DNA of 23,268 nt from DAOUAJ01 sp034433615 (GTDB taxonomy: Bacteria; Chloroflexota; Anaerolineae; DUEN01): NCBI GenBank assembly GCA_034433615.1, contig DAOUAJ010000086.1, positions 1 to 23,268 of the forward strand. Reading direction: 5' to 3'. A program made the translations under genes and the position numbers. This document shows positions 6,335-14,629 of the stretch, in pieces; within the stretch, counting starts at the first letter, position 1, and each line of letters begins with the position of its first letter. The notes under the pieces are model-generated. The model saw nothing but the letters and a program-made list of their open reading frames with translations. It did no database searches and was not told the DNA's origin.

Positions 6335-7417
6335 CTATGCACGGATTAATGTCACTTCATTGAACCCCAAATGCACCTGATAACCTTCTTTACCTAGCAA
6401 TTGAAGGCGTTGTCGCCCGCCCAGCTCGACACTCATTAACTGACCGTCCACATTAGCTGTGAAATGCAAAGTGGCCCCCTCAAACACGATCTGTTCAATC
6501 TTGCCCTCAACCCGGTTGAGATACCTATTCTGGTCTCCTTCCAGCACTTCGATGTTTTCTGGCCGAACGTAAGCCATCACCTCTTCGCCCGGCTGGAGGC
6601 CAAGCGGATCCCGAGCCCGAATCTCCAGCGGGGTACACTGCACTACCACGATCCGCTCGCCGTCAGGGGATTCTTCCACCCTGGTAATTCGGCCACGCAT
6701 CGTATTATTCGATCCGATGAACGTAGCCACGAACCGGGTTTGGGGATGCAGATAAACATCTAGCTGCGTTCCCACTTGCTCAACGCGCCCTTCGTTCATC
6801 ACAAAAATTCGATCTGAGATGGCGAAAGCCTCGGATTGATCATGGGTCACGTAGATGGCTGTCTTCCCCGTCTTACGCTGCAGCTCGAGGATGTTGTACT
6901 TCAGCGTATCCCGCAGATTGCGGTCTAGCGCGCTTAATGGCTCATCAAAAAGCAGTACACGAGGGTCGATAGCCAACACCCGAGCCAGAGCCACGCGCTG
7001 TTGCTGCCCACCGCTCAACTGCGATGGGTAACGATCTTCATACCCCTCCAGGTTGATTAACGATAGCATCTCTTGCACTTTGGCCTCGATTTCGGTTTTA
7101 GGGCGCCGCTTCACCTTCAGGCCAAAGGCGATGTTCTCCGCTACGGTCATATGAGGGAAGAGAGCATGGGTTTGGAAGACGAAGCCAATATTCCGTCGGT
7201 TAGGCGGGATATGATTCATCAGTTGATCGTCGAAGTATATCTCCCCCTCCGTCGGCTCGATCAATCCTGCAATCATACGCAAGGTGGTTGTCTTGCCGCA
7301 GCCAGAGGGGCCAAGCAGAGTGACCATCTCCCCCTCCGCCACCTCCATCGTGACGTGAGCCACAGCCACCGTGTCACCAAACCGCTTGCTCACATTGAAT
7401 AGCCGCACTCGAGCCAT
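6335..7417 (-). CDS. ABC importer ATPase (PotA/FbpC-like)
   Basis: A 360-aa nucleotide-binding subunit that powers uptake through the two permeases encoded upstream. Walker A GPSGCGKTT (36-44), Q-loop FQTHALFPH (81-89), signature LSGGQQQRVALAR (134-146), Walker B VLLFDEPLSALD (154-165) and switch His192 in THDQSEA are intact. The C-terminal part (about 235-360) is a TOBE-type regulatory domain with YVRPENIEV, as in polyamine, Fe(III) and sugar importers. ATG 7417 gives the usual MARVRLFNVSKRFG start; a TTG 21 nt upstream is possible but adds atypical residues. It is the last gene of a four-gene operon, 47 bp after a permease. The substrate cannot be fixed from the ATPase alone. Confidence 0.93.
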   Translation of the reverse strand: MARVRLFNVSKRFGDTVAVAHVTMEVAEGEMVTLLGPSGCGKTTTLRMIAGLIEPTEGEIYFDDQLMNHIPPNRRNIGFVFQTHALFPHMTVAENIAFGLKVKRRPKTEIEAKVQEMLSLINLEGYEDRYPSQLSGGQQQRVALARVLAIDPRVLLFDEPLSALDRNLRDTLKYNILELQRKTGKTAIYVTHDQSEAFAISDRIFVMNEGRVEQVGTQLDVYLHPQTRFVATFIGSNNTMRGRITRVEESPDGERIVVVQCTPLEIRARDPLGLQPGEEVMAYVRPENIEVLEGDQNRYLNRVEGKIEQIVFEGATLHFTANVDGQLMSVELGGRQRLQLLGKEGYQVHLGFNEVTLIRA

Positions 7418-7464
7418 ACCACAACCCCGTCTCTGCAAGGTGTGGGCTTATCCGGAGAGAGCTG

Positions 7465-8313
7465 TTAGAAGAGATATGTACCTCGCAAATAGCGCGAGCC
7501 AAAAGCGCGCAAGAAGATAAGCACGGCGATGAAGGAGACCAGTTGCATCGTCACAGCCAACGCGGCGGTGGTGTTCTGGATACCCGCTGTGCGCACCAAA
7601 TTAAACACACGCAACGGGGCGGTCGTGATCCCCGGCGGGGCCACGAACAAAGTGACTAAATACTCGTTGAAGACGATGACAAACGTGAGGAGCACCCCCG
7701 CGCTGATCCCCGGCCCGATCAATGGCAATACAACCCGAAAGAAAGTATACAGCCGGGTCGCACCAAGACACAACGCTGCCTCTTCATACACCCCTGGCAA
7801 GTCCTTGAGAGCGACAATGATCGGCATCAACATGAGCGGATATGTCCCTACCACCATGGCGAATACGACAGACCAGATAGAATAACCAAGCCGGACAACG
7901 AAATTATACGTAAAAACCAGGCCGATTCCTAAGACGGCGGCCGGCACGTAAAGCGATAACGTCAAAATCGTCAATAGGAGCTTCTTACCCGGGAAGTCAA
8001 ATCGGACGATCGCATAAGCCGCAGGCATGGCGATCAGGAAATTGATCACGATGGCGAGGGATGAGACCTTGAAGCTGGTCAACAAGTTGTCCAAGAAGCT
8101 CCCGAAGACGTATCGGAAGTTGCTTAAAGAAAACCCATCCCCCTTTTGCAATGAGTAGTTTAGCAACGCTAGAAAAGGCAAAACGAAGACCAGCATGCCC
8201 AACCAGACATAGCCATGAGCCAGGAGATTCGTAAATTGACGGGCATTCAGCCAACGATAGCGCCATCGGATCAGACGATCTCGAAACGTGGGGATGGATG
8301 CAGTGGTGTTCAT
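7465..8313 (-). CDS. ABC importer permease (PotC-like)
   Basis: A 282-aa inner-membrane permease with about six hydrophobic segments. The cytoplasmic EAA loop that docks the ATPase reads EEAALCLGATRLYTFFRVVL and is followed by PLIGPGISAG. The length and the single BPD_transp_1-type domain match the second permease of spermidine/putrescine-type importers. Its ATG overlaps the stop of the upstream permease by 4 nt (ATGA), indicating translational coupling. It pairs with the other permease to form the channel heterodimer. Confidence 0.93.
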   Translation of the reverse strand: MNTTASIPTFRDRLIRWRYRWLNARQFTNLLAHGYVWLGMLVFVLPFLALLNYSLQKGDGFSLSNFRYVFGSFLDNLLTSFKVSSLAIVINFLIAMPAAYAIVRFDFPGKKLLLTILTLSLYVPAAVLGIGLVFTYNFVVRLGYSIWSVVFAMVVGTYPLMLMPIIVALKDLPGVYEEAALCLGATRLYTFFRVVLPLIGPGISAGVLLTFVIVFNEYLVTLFVAPPGITTAPLRVFNLVRTAGIQNTTAALAVTMQLVSFIAVLIFLRAFGSRYLRGTYLF

Positions 8314-9209
8314 GCTGCCAACGCTCCACGGGAGTATCGCAAGGAGAAGTAGGTCACGCTGAAGGCCAGCGCCAAAAGGACAACGCCCATCGCGGCCGAG
8401 AGCCCGTAATCAAACTGAACGACACCGCGCTGGTAGAGAGTCCACGCCAGGACTCGTTGTTCCTTCAGTGTGCCAAGAATCAGCGGTTCTACGAAGGCTC
8501 CCAGGTTCCATCCGAAGCACATCAGCAAACCGGCGAGGATGCCGGACCGACTAAGTGGCAGCAGTATGTAGCGAAATGTCTGCCAGGGATGAGCGCCCAA
8601 GCAGGTCGCTGCCTCTTCTAGAGCAGGATCAATATTACTGAGGGCTGTCCCGATGTTCATCACCATGAAAGGGAATGTGAATATGCTCATGGCAAAGACC
8701 ACCGATGGATGGCCGTAGAGGATCTGCACCCCCTGCAGGCCCAGCAGTTGAAAGAGCGGAGTCAGCGGCCCGCCGGGCAGCAAGAGAAACCGCATGCCAA
8801 AGGCCAGATACAGTGCGCCGAACATAGGAAAGATCATGGCAGCCCGAACAACATCCCGGTATCGGACTCGCTTAACCAGGAAATAGGCGAACGGAAAACC
8901 AAAGAGCAAATCGACAATCGCCGCTTCTGCAGCCAGTTGTATTGTCGTCATCAGATTGACAAAATATCGTCCCAGGATGTCGCTGTAGTTGGCCAGTGTA
9001 AACACCGGCTGGCCGAAGAAGGAATCTTTCTCTGTAAAGCTAAGGAGGACAACGAAGAAGAGCGGCAGGAAAAGGAAAAGCACAGTAATGATAACGGCTG
9101 GTGTCACCAACCCGGCTGCGAGGATGACCTGTTTGGGCTCATACTCCTCTGGAATGAGACCAAATCGCCATAACCAGGGAATACCAGGTGTTAAGGCCCG
9201 CTCTGACAT
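8310..9209 (-). CDS. ABC importer permease (PotB-like)
   Basis: A 299-aa inner-membrane permease of about six helices, with the EAA loop LEEAATCLGAHPWQTFRYIL followed by PLSRSGILAG. I place the start at the ATG at 9209-9207, seven bases after AAGGG; a GTG two codons upstream is in frame but sits too close to that site. The residues after the start (MSERALTPGIPWLWRFGLIP) form a short cytoplasmic tail. It overlaps the second permease by 4 nt and follows the binding-protein gene across a gap of 57 bp that holds a strong hairpin. Confidence 0.92.
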   Translation of the reverse strand: MSERALTPGIPWLWRFGLIPEEYEPKQVILAAGLVTPAVIITVLFLFLPLFFVVLLSFTEKDSFFGQPVFTLANYSDILGRYFVNLMTTIQLAAEAAIVDLLFGFPFAYFLVKRVRYRDVVRAAMIFPMFGALYLAFGMRFLLLPGGPLTPLFQLLGLQGVQILYGHPSVVFAMSIFTFPFMVMNIGTALSNIDPALEEAATCLGAHPWQTFRYILLPLSRSGILAGLLMCFGWNLGAFVEPLILGTLKEQRVLAWTLYQRGVVQFDYGLSAAMGVVLLALAFSVTYFSLRYSRGALAA

Positions 9210-9232
9210 GAGCACACCCTTGGTTAAAGAGT

Positions 9233-9260
9233 GCTGGGGCGCTAATGAGGGCGCCCCAGC
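9233..9260 (-). promoter_or_regulatory. Intercistronic hairpin after the binding-protein gene
   Basis: GCTGGGGCGC (9233-9242) and GCGCCCCAGC (9251-9260) form a perfect 10-bp GC-rich stem with an 8-nt loop, beginning 6 bp after the stop codon of the binding-protein gene. There is only a weak T-rich stretch after it on the minus strand (CTCTTT). Such hairpins between binding-protein and permease genes often stabilise the upstream mRNA or partly terminate transcription, giving more binding protein than permease. That role is inferred here. Confidence 0.7.
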
Positions 9261-9266
9261 GCGACT

Positions 9267-10541
9267 TTATAGCCCTAGACGTTTGGAATAGTAATCCATC
9301 CACTCGTCAACGTGAGCAGCATAGTAGTTCCAATCTACCGCCTTGTAGACGGTCTGGATCTCCTCTGAACTGGGGAAGAACTTGTAGTAGTCGTCCTTGA
9401 TCCAGTCCGGCAGATACTGCTCATATGCTGGACCAAGGAATCCTTCGTGCAACTCCGCCCATGGGCCGTGCTCTAACCCCCAATCCTCAGGTGGGACCTG
9501 CGCCTCAGGGCTAATCCGCCAGTTGACGAAGATCTGCGCCAAAATGGGATGCGGGGCGCTCTTAGGGATCCACATCAGGCCATTGATCATAGGCATGCCT
9601 GATTTAGCAACCACAAAGCGGGTCCCCTCATAGCCGTTAAGGAACTCCATCCGTGCCAGTGAGTTCCAGAAGCCCACAGCATCCACTGCACCAGAGCGCA
9701 GGAGCTGTTGCATTTCGGAGCTATCGGTGGTGTACTTCAGCACGTTAGGGCCGATCTCGTCTACGGCGTAGTCGATAGTTTTCTTCATGTCATCCGGATT
9801 CTTATAATCCAGCCCTAGCGACCAACAGATGCCCAACAGGAAGCCACCAGCAGTGATGTCTCCCGGCAAAGGCATCGTGATACGCCCCTTCAGTCGTGGA
9901 TCGGCCAAATCCTTCCAGTCCTCCAGGAAGTCCACCTTGGCACTGTTGTATACAATGGCTGGAGTCGCCGTGGCCTGGAAGTTGATGCCAGTAGGGGGAT
10001 GCTTGAACTGATCACTCACCAAATCCAGATTCGGGATCAAATCGGACGGCAGGAAGGAATCTGCCACATCGTTCTGAAGGGCCTCCGCGTAGTAGTTCTC
10101 TTCGATGGCCATTACATCATAAGGGGCAGGGTTACCAGCTTTAAGCGCGGTGTAGACGTTGGTCATATAGGTGGAAGGCGCTTGTGTACCTTCATAAATG
10201 ACCTTGATATCCACACCCCACTCGTTTTTCACATACTCCTGGAACTTGGCTACTAGCGTATCATTGGCAGTGTAGGTCCAGTTGGCAACAATGACCTGCC
10301 CTTCTTTTCTGATGGCATCGACGATCTCGCTGCGGGTCATGTCCTTGTCCAGAATGCCTACATGGAACGCCTCCTCTGGCGCCGCTTTCTCCTCAGCCGG
10401 AGTTGGTGCCGCTGCTGGTGGAGGAGTGGCAGGAACGCAAGCCGTCAGCAGTGATACGCTGGCCGTTAGCCCTGCCAACCGCATAAATTCTCGTCGAGAG
10501 AACTTGTCGGAACGTTTCTGAGCCCAACAACGGAAGAACAT
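9267..10541 (-). CDS. ABC importer substrate-binding lipoprotein (PotD-like)
   Basis: A 424-aa extracellular solute-binding protein. The N-terminus has a twin-arginine motif (FSRREFMRLAG, 14-24), a hydrophobic stretch and a lipobox LLTAC, so it should be exported folded by Tat and anchored by lipid at Cys35; a short Pro/Ala linker follows. The mature domain resembles bacterial solute-binding proteins of the spermidine/putrescine/Fe(III) group (for example YDVMAIEENYYAEAL, ATPAIVYNSAKV and DLADPRLKGRITMP). ATG 10541 is preceded by AGGAGGTGA, an excellent site. It is the first gene of the importer operon. The exact ligand (polyamine, metal or other small organic cation) cannot be decided by eye. 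No convincing minus-strand promoter was found in the AT-rich sequence upstream. Confidence 0.92.
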   Translation of the reverse strand: MFFRCWAQKRSDKFSRREFMRLAGLTASVSLLTACVPATPPPAAAPTPAEEKAAPEEAFHVGILDKDMTRSEIVDAIRKEGQVIVANWTYTANDTLVAKFQEYVKNEWGVDIKVIYEGTQAPSTYMTNVYTALKAGNPAPYDVMAIEENYYAEALQNDVADSFLPSDLIPNLDLVSDQFKHPPTGINFQATATPAIVYNSAKVDFLEDWKDLADPRLKGRITMPLPGDITAGGFLLGICWSLGLDYKNPDDMKKTIDYAVDEIGPNVLKYTTDSSEMQQLLRSGAVDAVGFWNSLARMEFLNGYEGTRFVVAKSGMPMINGLMWIPKSAPHPILAQIFVNWRISPEAQVPPEDWGLEHGPWAELHEGFLGPAYEQYLPDWIKDDYYKFFPSSEEIQTVYKAVDWNYYAAHVDEWMDYYSKRLGL

Positions 10542-10961
10542 GAGTCACCTCCTCGTATGTGCGTGGAAACGCTAGTCCGCCGCCCGTTTAACCTGATTGG
10601 GAATCTCTGGCATCAGTGTACCGCGTGAGCTAAAAAATGTGGTAGCCGGCTATACTTTTCACTTCTGGACTCTGGCGAAAATGCTCTTGGAAAAAGAAAA
10701 ATTTCGACTTCTTGCCGGTTTTGGGCAACACTCAAACAACCGAGACGACTCGAGTGTCGTTTCGTTCAATAGAAATCGGCTTATAATGAGACCCAGAGCA
10801 GTCAGAGCTGAGTGCGAGTGAAAAATCCGACCACCCGGTCGAGGGAGAATAACTCCCTGGTGCCATCTTTTGCGCCCATTCACGGAAAATATCCGTAGCG
10901 GTCAAGACAAACTACCGCCTGTGCCAGGGGCTTACCCTACACTACTTGTTCTACCGCTTCG

Positions 10962-10977
10962 GGTCTCAATTGAGACC
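10962..10977. promoter_or_regulatory. 16-bp perfect palindrome
   Basis: GGTCTCAATTGAGACC is a perfect 16-bp palindrome without spacer, about 235 bp before the recombinase ATG and next to a -10-like TATACA (10981-10986). It could be an operator or a recombination-related site. I do not recognise the motif. Confidence 0.35.
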
Positions 10978-11036
10978 AATTATACACCAACTTTGGGAAA
11001 AACGCCAGAGTCCAGTGGAGGTACTTGTTCACCGCC

Positions 11037-11068
11037 AGGTGCAGTCTGTCCTCGTAGAGGGGCCAGGG
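11037..11068 (+). repeat. Two-block motif shared with 18257-18288
   Basis: AGGTGCAGTCTGTCCT, 8 variable bases, GGCCAGGG. The same arrangement occurs at 18257-18288 with 15 of 16 and 8 of 8 matches in the blocks and the same 8-base spacing. The variable part closes a small stem in each copy (CCTC-GTA-GAGG here; CCTGGC/GCCAGG there), as if structure were kept while sequence changed. Likely a short dispersed element; nature unknown. Confidence 0.45.
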
Positions 11069-11076
11069 GAGCGGGC

Positions 11077-11105
11077 TTGACAGGGCGGACGAGGCATGGT
11101 AGAAT
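11077..11105 (+). promoter_or_regulatory. Sigma70-like promoter of the recombinase gene
   Basis: TTGACA (11077-11082), 17-bp spacer, TAGAAT (11100-11105): near-consensus. It would start transcription near 11112, leaving an untranslated leader of about 100 nt before the recombinase ATG at 11212. Confidence 0.7.
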
Positions 11106-11211
11106 TGCTTCGTCTAAGAAACCTTATGCGATTCAAAATGGCCCAGAGAGCCCACAGACGGTTGCAGCCCCCCCTCCCCTAATTTATGTCGAATGCAATG
11201 GAGCAGATAGC

Positions 11212-12255
11212 ATGACCATCAACGAGGCCATCGAGCAATACCTGGATCACGTCAAGGCTTCCAAATCGCTGGGGACGGCCCGGACCTATGTGACCGGGCT
11301 GCGACACTTCGCCCGCTACCTGGCGGATCGTTCCATTCCGCCGGAGACGACCGATGTCCAGGCCCTCACCCTCCCCCTGGCCACCAGCTTCATCACCTGG
11401 CTTTACGACTACTTGCTGGAGGAGGTGGCCGGCGGTGAGCCGGAGAAGATCTCCGAGGCCACCAAAGGCACCTACTTCTCCGCCATCTCAGGCTTCTTCG
11501 AGTACCTGATCATCGAGGCCCAGCTCCTGCCCATGAGCACGGACGAGTATGACCGGCTGCGCAAGGTGCTGGCCCGGGCGGCCAAACGGCAGCGGCGGGA
11601 TGAGCTCCCCCCCGACAAGCTGCCCTCTCAGGAGATCGTGGCGACGCTGCTGGCTGAAGCCCGCAAACCCCTGGAGCTGCCCGAGGACATGGCGCCCGGG
11701 GAGCGGCGCCGCCAGGAGTTGATCTGGCGACGCAACCTGGCCATCATCGAAGCCCTCCTCAGTTCCGGCATGCGCGTGGGGGAGCTAGTCCGCCTGGAGC
11801 GCAGCCACCTGCTCTACGAGGTCAAGGGTGCCATCGTCAAGTACGCCAAGGGCAAGAAGGAGCGGGAGGTCCTCTTCTCCGACATCGCCTGGCAGGCCAT
11901 TCAGACGTATCTCCAGGCACGCCAGGATGGTGTCCTGGGCCGGCCCGTTGCCGGCTTGCCGGTCTTCGCCCGCCACGACCGCGGGGCCGGGTCGCGCGTT
12001 CTTCCCCTCACCACCCGCGCCGTGCAGAACATCTTCTTCGAGCTGGCTATGCGGGCCGGCATCCTGGAACGGTTCCGCCTGCCCCCCCACACCCTGCGCC
12101 ATTTCTTCGCCACCGAATTCCTGAGCGAGACGGGTGACCTGGCTCTGACCCAGTACGCCCTGGGCCACGCCTCGCCGACCACAACGCGCATTTACGCCCA
12201 GACCAGGCGGGAAGACTACCGACGGGCACATCGCCATGTTTTCGGCTCAAAATGA
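11212..12255 (+). CDS. Tyrosine recombinase (phage integrase family, XerC/D-like)
   Basis: A 347-aa site-specific DNA recombinase. The N-terminal core-binding domain (about 1-125) contains INEAIEQYLDHVKASKSLGTARTY; the catalytic domain (about 135-345) has Arg188 in SSGMRVGELVRL, the beta-hairpin Lys region YAKGKKEREV, His293-x-x-Arg296 in PHTLRHFFA, His319 in ALGHASPTTT and nucleophile Tyr328 in RIYAQ. All catalytic residues are present. ATG 11212 is preceded by GGAG at 8 nt and begins at the usual domain edge. No other mobile-element or phage gene accompanies it. At 347 aa it is somewhat longer than Xer proteins (about 300), so it may be a housekeeping-like resolvase or the leftover of an integrated element. 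Its stop overlaps the converging GT-C gene by 9 bp. Confidence 0.92.
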   Translation: MTINEAIEQYLDHVKASKSLGTARTYVTGLRHFARYLADRSIPPETTDVQALTLPLATSFITWLYDYLLEEVAGGEPEKISEATKGTYFSAISGFFEYLIIEAQLLPMSTDEYDRLRKVLARAAKRQRRDELPPDKLPSQEIVATLLAEARKPLELPEDMAPGERRRQELIWRRNLAIIEALLSSGMRVGELVRLERSHLLYEVKGAIVKYAKGKKEREVLFSDIAWQAIQTYLQARQDGVLGRPVAGLPVFARHDRGAGSRVLPLTTRAVQNIFFELAMRAGILERFRLPPHTLRHFFATEFLSETGDLALTQYALGHASPTTTRIYAQTRREDYRRAHRHVFGSK

Positions 12256-14607
12256 TGGATTCGAAATCAGGACGTGATCGCCCAGGGGTTGACCCTGATC
12301 GTCCAGCAGTTGTAACCGTTGTCCGTTGGAAAGATCGTACCAACCGAGCTTCAGACGATAATCCTCGCCCACCATGCTGGCGCCCAAGGTCAGATCGAAC
12401 GTGTCAGCTACCCACTCCCCCGGTTCCCAGAAGGAGGTCGGGAAATCTCCATCCAGAGGCTGATGATCACTCTGGCTGACCACCTTGCCTCTTCCATCCA
12501 TCAGGTGCACAAACAGTGTGTAATCCCTATCAGGAGGATTAAGCACGCGCCAGTAGAGCGTAATCCGTGTAGCCCATTTCGGGCCATAGGCCGTCTCCCC
12601 TTCTCGCAGTGCTTTCGACTCCAGGCGATAACCTTCCAGTCGGATCAGATCGCCGAAATTGGCCAGGAGGGGGATCGAGCCGGGCGGGAGCTGGGGTGAG
12701 ACGGTAGATTTGCCTATCTTGATGCGAGTAAGCGGCAAGTTATCAATCGGCGTCCTTCGCTCATCGGTCATGGACAGGCACTCCTGGGCAGGATAATCGC
12801 ATAGCCCGATGTGTACACGAGCCACAGGTGCTCCCCCTGGCACCCTTGCCACGGGAACTTCCAGCCGTTCCACAAGCTGCGTGCCTGGCTGCAACTGACG
12901 AGTGGTCAGACGCCCACCGCCAGGATAGGTATCCCGTTGCGCCACCAGTTGCCCCTGGCTGTCGTAGACATGGACGAAGATCGAGTAGTCGCGATCAAAC
13001 GTCTTCAGGGTCTGCCAGTACAATGTCAGATGAAATTTCTCGCCGACATCTACGGCGCGGCGATCCAGATCATAACCCGCCAGGGCCAGGCGCTCGCCAA
13101 AAACCATGTAGACCGGATGACTGGGTGCCGAGCTGCGGGCCTGGGCGATGGGCACTTGAGGCGGGGGGGTGTAAACAGGACGGATATAGCGGATGGGGAT
13201 GATGATGGCTATCAGAGCGAGCACCGCCCCCAAAAGCATTTCGGATTTTGGCCTGTCCTGTGGCCAGGCACAGGGATTTCGGATTTCGGAATGAGCGTTT
13301 TCAATCCAAAATCTGCATTCCGCAATCCGCATTCCGCAATCCACAATCCGCAATGACAACTCCGCCCATCCCAGAGCCATGAGCAATGATAAAGCGCTGA
13401 TGGTGGGAAACATCAGCCGCCCTTGTGAGGCAGGGGTCATCATTGTCCAGCGCACCAAACCAACGAAGGTTATGCCAATCCACAACAACATCAGGGCGAT
13501 GGGCCAACCGGGGCCGTGCCGACGTTGTCTCCAGAACCAGACCGCCAGGCCAAGAAGGGCACACCCACTCAAGACATCGAAGAAAGTGTAGACCCACCGG
13601 CTGGTTAAAATAGTAAACCCGCCGAATACAGCCCAGAAAGAGTAGCGAAATCCCTGCCACTCACGGAGCAACCGTAGCAGGTTAAAATCAGGGGAGCGGC
13701 GACCGGCCACCTCTGCCATCATGGCCATGCCTGTCGGTTCACCGTACAGCAGCCAGTTGCGAATATACCACCAGCCAGCTAAGAGCAGCAATGGCCCGCC
13801 TACGGCCAGCGCGCCGTGCCAGAGCGGTCGCCAGTCCCTCTCACGCCAGGCAGCCTTCACCAGGATAATCCCGATGATGGGAACGATGGTCAAAGCGCTG
13901 AGCTTGGTGAGTGCGCCGGCCGCCAGCACCACTCCCAGTGTGAGCAGCAAACGCCAGCCTCTGGCAGCGCCTGGCCGCAAGAGCTGCAAGCTCAGATAAA
14001 AGGCGACCGAACTCAGCATGATGGACAGGGTGTCGTTGTTCACCGAGGCGCTGATGAAGATGAACATGGGGTTGAAAGCGTGCAAGGCGGTCGCGCTGAC
14101 AGCCAGATGACGTCGCCCAGGAAAAACCGTCAAGGCGATCAGATATGTGAAAACGATTCCCACAGCAGCCAACAGAAGAGAGACCCAGCGGATGACATGC
14201 ACCGCCAGCACGGTGCCATGAAAGGGGAAGGACTCTCGCACCGGATCATGCACCACCATATTTTTGTTATCTTCGGCCAGTGGGACGCCAATCCGGGCGT
14301 GGGGATTGATCCGATACACTGCGCTAAAATCGCTGGTGTCAATCCAGCCAGTCAGCAGAGCCATCAAAGCGTAGTATAAAGGCGGCTGGCTGCCCTCTTG
14401 CTTCCAAAGGGTATTGACTCCCGGCTGTTGCACCGGGAGCCCCTTTCCGTAAGCCAGGTGTCTAACCATCGGGTAATGTGAGAGTTCATCACTGGCCTCG
14501 AACACCGGCGTGGCCCAACTATACAGCAACCCCAGACTCAGGAAAGCCAGCAGGATGAGGGACAGTGATACGTGATGGGTAAAACATGAAGATAGCCGGC
14601 TTAGCAC
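12247..14607 (-). CDS. GT-C/DUF2142-like membrane protein with two C-terminal beta-sandwich modules
   Basis: A 786-aa protein. The N-terminal part (to about residue 490) has about ten or more hydrophobic helices and features of lipid-linked-sugar glycosyltransferases: an acidic loop motif FEASDELSHYPMVRHL just after the first helix, GSQPPLYYALMALL and SVNNDTLSIML. The C-terminal part has two related extracytoplasmic modules of about 120 aa, each with a core like LTLYWQ...DYSIFVHVYD and FPTSFWEPGEWVADTF. The likely role is sugar transfer onto surface glycans or proteins; the substrate is unknown. GTG 14607 is chosen because AGGAGG precedes it by 9 nt; a GTG 48 nt further up lies inside a repeat and lacks a site. 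An in-frame repeat (13274-13354) adds residues such as DCGMRIAEC in a loop between helices. The 3' end overlaps the recombinase gene. Confidence 0.82.
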   Translation of the reverse strand: MLSRLSSCFTHHVSLSLILLAFLSLGLLYSWATPVFEASDELSHYPMVRHLAYGKGLPVQQPGVNTLWKQEGSQPPLYYALMALLTGWIDTSDFSAVYRINPHARIGVPLAEDNKNMVVHDPVRESFPFHGTVLAVHVIRWVSLLLAAVGIVFTYLIALTVFPGRRHLAVSATALHAFNPMFIFISASVNNDTLSIMLSSVAFYLSLQLLRPGAARGWRLLLTLGVVLAAGALTKLSALTIVPIIGIILVKAAWRERDWRPLWHGALAVGGPLLLLAGWWYIRNWLLYGEPTGMAMMAEVAGRRSPDFNLLRLLREWQGFRYSFWAVFGGFTILTSRWVYTFFDVLSGCALLGLAVWFWRQRRHGPGWPIALMLLWIGITFVGLVRWTMMTPASQGRLMFPTISALSLLMALGWAELSLRIVDCGMRIAECRFWIENAHSEIRNPCAWPQDRPKSEMLLGAVLALIAIIIPIRYIRPVYTPPPQVPIAQARSSAPSHPVYMVFGERLALAGYDLDRRAVDVGEKFHLTLYWQTLKTFDRDYSIFVHVYDSQGQLVAQRDTYPGGGRLTTRQLQPGTQLVERLEVPVARVPGGAPVARVHIGLCDYPAQECLSMTDERRTPIDNLPLTRIKIGKSTVSPQLPPGSIPLLANFGDLIRLEGYRLESKALREGETAYGPKWATRITLYWRVLNPPDRDYTLFVHLMDGRGKVVSQSDHQPLDGDFPTSFWEPGEWVADTFDLTLGASMVGEDYRLKLGWYDLSNGQRLQLLDDQGQPLGDHVLISNPSF
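13274..13354. repeat. GGATTTCGG-type palindromic repeat inside the GT-C gene
   Basis: GGATTTCGGATTTCGGAATG (13274-13293) pairs with CATTCCGCAATCCGCATTCC (13316-13335) at 17 of 20 positions, and further CAATCC words continue to 13354. It stays in frame and is translated as Cys/Arg/Ile-rich residues between two hydrophobic stretches. I know peptides of the IADCGLRIADCG kind from in-frame repeats in other bacterial genomes; that comparison is from memory. Confidence 0.7.
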
Positions 14608-14629
14608 CCGAAGCTCCCTCCTGTGCAGA

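Larger units (their letters stand above)
10542..11211. other. 670-bp divergent intergenic region
   Basis: No gene is supported here. It holds a perfect palindrome TAGCCGGCTA (10643-10652), a plus-strand TATAAT (10782-10787) followed by two small hairpins (CGACC/GGTCG at 10828-10841 and AGGGAG/CTCCCT at 10842-10858), a 16-bp palindrome at 10962-10977, a shared motif at 11037-11068 and the recombinase promoter at 11077-11105. The part from about 10600 to 10800 is clearly more AT-rich than its surroundings. An open frame running into the recombinase gene is not a credible coding extension. Confidence 0.6.

Noticed and set aside
10870..11211. Upstream 114-codon extension of the recombinase frame
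   Set aside because: It contains the palindrome, shared motif and promoter, has no domain-like sequence, and the ATG at 11212 has a ribosome binding site and begins at the family's domain edge.
12811..13356. 181-aa plus-strand frame within the GT-C gene
   Set aside because: It is the antisense of the beta-sandwich module and the in-frame repeat; no ribosome binding site or domain.
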